Shown here: positions 60,092 to 64,000 of the stretch, piece after piece | Layout of the letters: each line of letters opens with the position of its first letter | Numbering within the stretch: the stretch's first letter is position 1 | Assembly: GCF_000367345.1 (NCBI RefSeq) | Contig: NZ_BARE01000031.1 | Coordinates: 1 to 64,000 of the forward strand | Direction: 5' to 3' | Length of the DNA stretch: 64,000 nucleotides | Source: Sphingobium xenophagum NBRC 107872 | GTDB taxonomy: Bacteria > Pseudomonadota > Alphaproteobacteria > Sphingomonadales > Sphingomonadaceae | The notes under the pieces: generated by a model | What the model was told of the DNA's origin: nothing | Database searches by the model: none | What the model saw: the letters and a program-made list of their open reading frames with translations, nothing else | Program-made: the position numbers and the translations under genes

Positions 60092-60400
60092 ATGACCATG
60101 GCCGACGATGAATATGTCTATGACGAAGCGACCGGCGAATGGATCAGCGCCGCCGATGTGAAGCAGGCCGACAGTGAGCCGAACAGTGTCGAAGTGCGCG
60201 ATTCGGTCGGCAATCTGCTGGCCGACGGCGATCAGGTGACGTTGATCAAGGATCTGACAGTCAAGGGCGCTGGCCAGACGCTGAAGCGCGGCACGCTGAT
60301 CAAGTCGATCCGGCTGACGGGCGATGCGCAGGAAATCGACTGCAAGTTTGACGGGATCAAGGGTCTGGTGCTGCGCGCCGAATTTGTCCGCAAGCGGTGA
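60092..60400 (+). CDS. PhnA/YjdM-like protein lacking the zinc ribbon
   Basis: 102 residues. The C-terminal 70 residues match the PhnA/YjdM SH3-like domain: VEVRDSVGNLLADGDQVTLIKDLTVKGAGQTLKRGTLIKSIRLTGDAQEIDCKFDGIKGLVLRAEFVRK. The N-terminal CxxC zinc ribbon of E. coli YjdM is replaced by a cysteine-free segment (EYVYDEATGEWISAADVKQ). Function unknown despite the historical phosphonate name. GGAG precedes the ATG. It overlaps the DoxX gene (GTGA). Confidence 0.85.
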   Translation: MTMADDEYVYDEATGEWISAADVKQADSEPNSVEVRDSVGNLLADGDQVTLIKDLTVKGAGQTLKRGTLIKSIRLTGDAQEIDCKFDGIKGLVLRAEFVRKR

Positions 60401-60801
60401 GTGAAAGCCGCCCCCGGCGGATCGCGCGATGGGTGCTGGCGCTGGCCTATATGGTCGCGGGGATCGCGCATTTGCGGTCGCCCGGCGGCTTCATCGCGAT
60501 CACGCCGGGCTGGGTGCCCTTCCCCGCCACGGTGATTTTCCTGACGGGACTGGCTGAACTGGCAGGAGCCGCCGGATTGATGGTGCCGGCGTTGCGCAGG
60601 GCGGCGGGGATCGGCCTGGCGCTCTATGCGCTGTGCGTCTGGCCCGCCAATATCAACCATGCTGTCCATGATATAGCCATTGGCGGCGTGCATCTGGGCT
60701 GGGCCTATCATGCTCCGCGCCTGGCGTTGCAGCCGGTCATCATCTGGTGGGCGCTGTGGGCGGCCCATGTCATCGACTGGCCCTTTACCCGGCGGCGTTA
60801 G
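60397..60801 (+). CDS. DoxX family membrane protein
   Basis: 134 residues, GTG start overlapping the stop of the PhnA-like gene. Four membrane helices: WVLALAYMVAGIAHLRS, FPATVIFLTGLAELAGAAGLM, AAGIGLALYALCVWPANI, ALQPVIIWWALWAAHVIDW. The first helix with GIAHLRSPGGF is the DoxX signature. Roles proposed for the family include redox and thiol stress; none is shown here. Translational coupling with the PhnA-like gene suggests a joint function. Confidence 0.82.
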   Translation: MSESRPRRIARWVLALAYMVAGIAHLRSPGGFIAITPGWVPFPATVIFLTGLAELAGAAGLMVPALRRAAGIGLALYALCVWPANINHAVHDIAIGGVHLGWAYHAPRLALQPVIIWWALWAAHVIDWPFTRRR

Positions 60802-60867
60802 CGAAAGATTGTCTTTCCGGTCCAGCGCCCTACTGTCGTCTTTTCCTGCAGACGAGCGTGAGAGAGC

Positions 60868-62919
60868 ATGATGACCCGGCATCTTCCCTGGATAGCGATG
60901 GCCGTGATCGGCGCGGTGGCGCTGAGCGTCGTCGCAGTGTCGCGGGGCGAAGCCGTCAATGCGCTGTGGATCGTCGTCGCGGCGGTCAGCTGCTTTCTGG
61001 TCGCCTATCGCTATTATGCGCTGTTCATCGCCAGCAAGGTGATGCGGCTCGATCCTTCGCGGCCTACCCCGGCGCTGCGCCGCGCCGATGGGCTGGACTA
61101 TGTCGCGACCGACCGCACGGTCCTGTTCGGTCATCATTTCGCAGCGATTGCGGGCGCGGGACCGCTGGTCGGACCGGTGCTCGCGGCGCAGATGGGCTAT
61201 CTGCCCGGCACATTATGGATCATCGTCGGCGTCGTGCTGGCAGGGGCTGTGCAGGATTTCATGATCCTGTTCGTGTCGATGCGCCGCGACGGCAAATCGC
61301 TGGGCGAGTTGATCCGCATGGAAATGGGCCAATGGGCCGGGACGATCGCCCTGTTCGGCGCGTTCATGATCATGGTCATCATTCTGGCGGTGCTGGCGCT
61401 GATCGTGGTCAAGGCGCTGGCGGAAAGTCCCTGGGGCATGTTCACGGTCGCGGCGACCGTGCCGCTGGCCATGATGATGGGCGCCTATACACGCTGGATC
61501 AGGCCGGGGCGGATCGGCGAAGTGTCGCTGCTGGGGCTGGTCGGGCTGCTGGCTGCGATCGTCTATGGCCAGTCGGTGGCAGCGTCGCCCTTCTGGGGGC
61601 CGATCTTCACCTTCACGCCGCTGACGCTCTGCTGGATATTGATCGGCTATGGTGCGGTCGCTTCCATATTGCCGGTGTGGCTGTTGCTGGCGCCACGCGA
61701 CTATCTGTCCACCTTCCTCAAGATCGGGGCGATCGCGGCGCTGGCGGTCGGCATCGTCATCATGGCGCCGCCGCTGAAGATGCCAGCGCTGACGCAGTTT
61801 GTGGAGGGCGGCGGGCCGGTCTGGTCAGGCGGCCTTTTCCCCTTCCTGTTCATCACCATCGCCTGCGGCGCGGTATCGGGTTTCCATGCGCTGATTTCCA
61901 GTGGCACGACGCCCAAGCTGATCGCCAGCGAAGGGCATGCGCCGATGATCGGCTATGGCGCGATGCTGATGGAAGCCTTTGTGGCGATCATGGCGCTGGT
62001 GGGCGCGTCGATCCTGGACCCCGGCATCTATTTCACGATGAACAGCCCGGCAGCGCTGATCGGCACCAACGCCGCCAGCGCCTCCGCCGCCGTGACAGCG
62101 ATGGGCTTTCCGATCTCGCCCGACCTGATCACCCAGACGGCAAAGGATGTCGGCGAACATAGCATCATCAGCCGCGCGGGCGGCGCGCCGACGCTGGCCG
62201 TGGCCATGGCGGAGATATTCAGCCATGTCGTCGGCGGTCCGGCGATGAAGGCCTTTTGGTATCATTTCGCGATATTGTTCGAGGCGCTGTTCATCCTGAC
62301 CGCCGTGGACGCAGGCACCCGCGCCGGGCGCTTCATGTTGCAGGATCTGATCGCGCTGGCGGCGCCGAGCTTCAAGGAAAGCAAGAGCATGGTCCCCGGC
62401 ATCCTCGCCACCGCGCTGACGGTCGCTGCCTGGGGCTTCTTCCTGTATCAGGGGGTCACCGATCCGCTGGGCGGGGTGAATACGCTCTGGCCGGTGTTCG
62501 GCATTTCCAATCAGATGCTGGCCGCCATCGCGCTGATGCTGGGGACGGTGGTGCTGTTCCGCATGAAGCGCGACCGGTTCGCCTGGGTCACGATGATCCC
62601 GACCGCCTGGCTGCTGGTCTGCACCCTGTCGGCGGGGTGGCTGAAGCTATTTTCCGCTGACGCCAAGGTCGGTTTCCTGGCCCATGCCGCCAAGTTCAGC
62701 GCAGCGGCGCAGGCGGGCGAAGTGCTGGCCCCGGCCAAATCGATGCCGGAAATGCAGCGAATCATCTTCAATGACCGGGTCGATGCGGCGCTGGTCGCGC
62801 TGTTCCTGGCGGTGGTGCTGGCGCTGCTGTTCTTCACCATCCGCACCTGCATCGCCGCGCGGCGAATCGCGGCGCCGACGGCGCGCGAAATTCCGGCACA
62901 ACTGGTACCTGCGGAATGA
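60868..62919 (+). CDS. cstA: carbon starvation protein A (CstA-type transporter)
   Basis: 683 residues and many membrane helices. Conserved family stretches: RYYALFIASKVMRLDPSRPTPA, TDRTVLFGHHFAAIAGAGPLVGPVLAAQMGYLPG, GAVQDFMILFVSMRRDGKSLGEL, SGFHALISSGTTPKLI and DAGTRAGRFMLQDL. CstA/BtsT proteins import peptides or pyruvate. The small YbdD-type gene follows with overlapping stop/start, as in enterobacteria, where it modulates the transporter. Confidence 0.95.
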   Translation: MMTRHLPWIAMAVIGAVALSVVAVSRGEAVNALWIVVAAVSCFLVAYRYYALFIASKVMRLDPSRPTPALRRADGLDYVATDRTVLFGHHFAAIAGAGPLVGPVLAAQMGYLPGTLWIIVGVVLAGAVQDFMILFVSMRRDGKSLGELIRMEMGQWAGTIALFGAFMIMVIILAVLALIVVKALAESPWGMFTVAATVPLAMMMGAYTRWIRPGRIGEVSLLGLVGLLAAIVYGQSVAASPFWGPIFTFTPLTLCWILIGYGAVASILPVWLLLAPRDYLSTFLKIGAIAALAVGIVIMAPPLKMPALTQFVEGGGPVWSGGLFPFLFITIACGAVSGFHALISSGTTPKLIASEGHAPMIGYGAMLMEAFVAIMALVGASILDPGIYFTMNSPAALIGTNAASASAAVTAMGFPISPDLITQTAKDVGEHSIISRAGGAPTLAVAMAEIFSHVVGGPAMKAFWYHFAILFEALFILTAVDAGTRAGRFMLQDLIALAAPSFKESKSMVPGILATALTVAAWGFFLYQGVTDPLGGVNTLWPVFGISNQMLAAIALMLGTVVLFRMKRDRFAWVTMIPTAWLLVCTLSAGWLKLFSADAKVGFLAHAAKFSAAAQAGEVLAPAKSMPEMQRIIFNDRVDAALVALFLAVVLALLFFTIRTCIAARRIAAPTAREIPAQLVPAE

Positions 62920-63101
62920 GCGGATTTTTGAGCCTGTTGCGACAGACCGCGCGGCTGATGGTCGGCATGCCCGACTATGACGCCTATCTGCGCCACATGC
63001 TGACCCACCATCCCGACCAGCCGGTGATGGACCGGACGCAGTTTTTTCGCGATCGGCAGGAAGCGCGATATGGCGGCAAAAATGGCGGAAAATGCTGCTA
63101 G
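62916..63101 (+). CDS. YbdD/YjiX family small protein
   Basis: 61 residues, ATG overlapping the cstA stop. Family signature: LLRQTARLMVGMPDYDAYLRHMLTHHPDQPVMDRTQFFRDRQEARYGG. Soluble. The conserved cstA-ybdD pair is known from E. coli (cstA-ybdD, btsT-yjiX); YbdD is required for transport by its partner. It ends in two cysteines (GKCC). Confidence 0.93.
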   Translation: MSGFLSLLRQTARLMVGMPDYDAYLRHMLTHHPDQPVMDRTQFFRDRQEARYGGKNGGKCC

Positions 63102-63231
63102 GGCGAGTAATAATACTATTGTAAAATTTCAATATGGGACATAAAGTTACCGATTGATTATATATTATGATTGATCTGTACGGTCAGCTTGCTAGGGCGC
63201 GACGTCCTTTGTGCCCGACAGCTTGAGGGAT
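63102..63231. other. AT-rich gene-free spacer
   Basis: No ORF. The first 75 bases are unusually AT-rich for this genome (TAATAATACTATTGTAAAAT, later GATTATATATTATGATTG). Promoter-like and possibly protein-binding, but no consensus element is clear. A weak GGGC/GCCC pairing lies near 63195-63216. Confidence 0.4.
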
Positions 63232-63266
63232 ATGCCCCCTGCCCCATCCCTTGCGGCAGGGGGCAT
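63232..63266. terminator. hairpin between cstA-ybdD and xdhC
   Basis: Perfect 12-bp stem ATGCCCCCTGCC / GGCAGGGGGCAT (63232-63243 and 63255-63266) with an 11-nt loop. T-rich on the plus side (TTCTGTTT), no T-run on the minus side. It probably terminates cstA-ybdD and possibly the convergent xdhC. Confidence 0.6.
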
Positions 63267-63272
63267 TCTGTT

Positions 63273-64000
63273 TCATCGGCGCGCGTTGAAGCCCGCGACC
63301 ATGCCAGCGGTAATCGACAGCGCGATTTCCGCCGCGCCGATGGCACCGATGTCCAGCCCCGCCGGACCGTCAATGCGCGCCAGATCGCCTGCATCAAACC
63401 CCTGTGCCGCCAACCGTTCCAGCCGCGCGGCGTGGCTCTTGCGCGATCCGAGCGCCGCGACATAGCCGGTCGGTGCGCGGAGCGCCGCTTCCAGCGCCGG
63501 ATCGTCAATCTTGATGTCGTGGCTGAGCGTCACAATGGCGGTCGATTCGCCGGGGAAGCGGGCGGTGATGGCTTCGTCGGGCCAGCGATCGTCCAGTTCG
63601 ACGCCGGGGAAACGCTCGGCCGTCAGGAACCGCCCGCGCGGGTCGATCACCACCGGCGTCACGCCGATCGCCTGCGCCAGCGGCACCAGCGACTGCGCGA
63701 TCTGGACCGCGCCGACGATCAGCAGGCGGCGCGGCGGGTCATAGCGGTTGAGGAAATCGCCCTCGCCCGCCTGTTCGCGGGTGATTCCGGTCGCAAGGTC
63801 GGTCGCCAAAGTCAGCGCCCGGCCCCGCGCGCTGGCGGCCTCGATCCGGTCGAACAGGTCGGGCGCAAAACCGTCTGCGCCCACCGGCTGGATCAGCACC
63901 GCGATTTCGCCGCCGCAGGGCAAACCGACGTCCCAGGCATCACCATCGGCCACGCCATAGGTGGCGACATGGGCGGCGCGCCCGGCGATGACCTCGGCAG
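63273..64000 (-). CDS. xdhC: XdhC family protein (5' end outside window)
   Basis: Open to the right edge of the window (AEVIAGRAAHVATYGVADGDAWDVGLPCGGEIAV), so the internal GTG at 63953 is not the start. The XdhC/CoxI N-terminal segment contains the conserved VGLPCGG. A Rossmann-type domain follows (PRRLLIVGAVQIAQSLVPLAQAIG, VVIDPRGRFLTAERFP) and ends SRKSHAARLERLAAQGFDAGDLARIDGPAGLDIGA. XdhC inserts sulfurated molybdenum cofactor into xanthine dehydrogenase-type enzymes. The hydroxylase genes would lie outside the window. Confidence 0.9.
   Translation of the reverse strand, partial: AEVIAGRAAHVATYGVADGDAWDVGLPCGGEIAVLIQPVGADGFAPDLFDRIEAASARGRALTLATDLATGITREQAGEGDFLNRYDPPRRLLIVGAVQIAQSLVPLAQAIGVTPVVIDPRGRFLTAERFPGVELDDRWPDEAITARFPGESTAIVTLSHDIKIDDPALEAALRAPTGYVAALGSRKSHAARLERLAAQGFDAGDLARIDGPAGLDIGAIGAAEIALSITAGMVAGFNARR

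Overview
The window is a GC-rich stretch of bacterial chromosome that looks like an alphaproteobacterium of the order Sphingomonadales (a Sphingobium/Sphingomonas/Novosphingobium-type genome). This is inferred from several markers together: an RNase E with a low-complexity insertion in its N-terminal half and a C-terminal GWW motif, the F1-ATPase zeta-type inhibitor (DUF1476), an HWE-family histidine kinase, a RamB/ScfR-like regulator divergent from isocitrate lyase, and the order rpmH-rnpA-yidD-yidC-engB. No species is claimed. Most of the window is core genome. There is one insertion sequence and several short repeat families.

Layout. 1-4 kb: 3' end of threonine synthase, a padR-DUF2218 pair behind repeated GATATATC palindromes, a cytosolic M14 carboxypeptidase and a DUF4136 lipoprotein. 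4-7 kb: rpmJ, then a blaI-blaR1-type pair with two operator boxes. 6.7-10 kb: an operon leuC - 37-codon ORF - leuD - zeta subunit - bolA - grxD, linked by Fe-S biology. 10-16 kb: glutathione transferase, DUF885 hydrolase, isocitrate lyase (aceA) and its divergent regulator. 16-25 kb: beta-helix protein, SRPBCC/VOC/DUF1428 cluster, lipoproteins, nitronate monooxygenase, lysC, ubiG, tRNA-Tyr, rlmB. 25-36 kb: ferredoxin, AlkA-type glycosylase, response regulator facing an HWE kinase, murA, Crp/Fnr regulator, HNH nuclease, gluQ, HIG1 protein, PduO-type adenosyltransferase, GGDEF protein, DUF1176 protein, nucleoside transporter.

36.6-38.9 kb is an unfamiliar same-strand cluster: a LuxR-type HTH protein tethered by a C-terminal membrane helix, an all-helical small protein, a polytopic membrane protein and a MarR-like winged-helix protein. 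Then come typA, a telA cassette (telA, XpaC-like protein, 51-residue membrane peptide), an IS630-family element, a PilZ protein, a lipoprotein-like methyltransferase, prfB, a DUF559 nuclease-like gene bracketed by inverted repeats, PBP1A, an AMIN-amidase and rne with a long leader. The right end holds a BepA-like protease, a DsbA-like protein, rpmH-rnpA-yidD-yidC-engB, a PhnA-like protein, DoxX, cstA-ybdD and a partial xdhC.

Most notable observations: (1) a 120-bp multi-hairpin repeat present in two full copies (56.5 and 59.3 kb) whose stems differ by compensatory substitutions. Two inverted half-copies at 46.5 and 46.9 kb hold a DUF559 gene exactly where the full copies have their central loop. 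(2) The IS630 copy sits in the TA shared by two overlapping convergent stop codons and regenerates both. (3) The rpmH leader has a promoter followed by an intrinsic-terminator hairpin (possible attenuator). (4) A tiny ORF is translationally coupled between leuC and leuD. (5) The membrane-tethered LuxR cluster. All functions are inferred from sequence recognition by eye; no database search was run.
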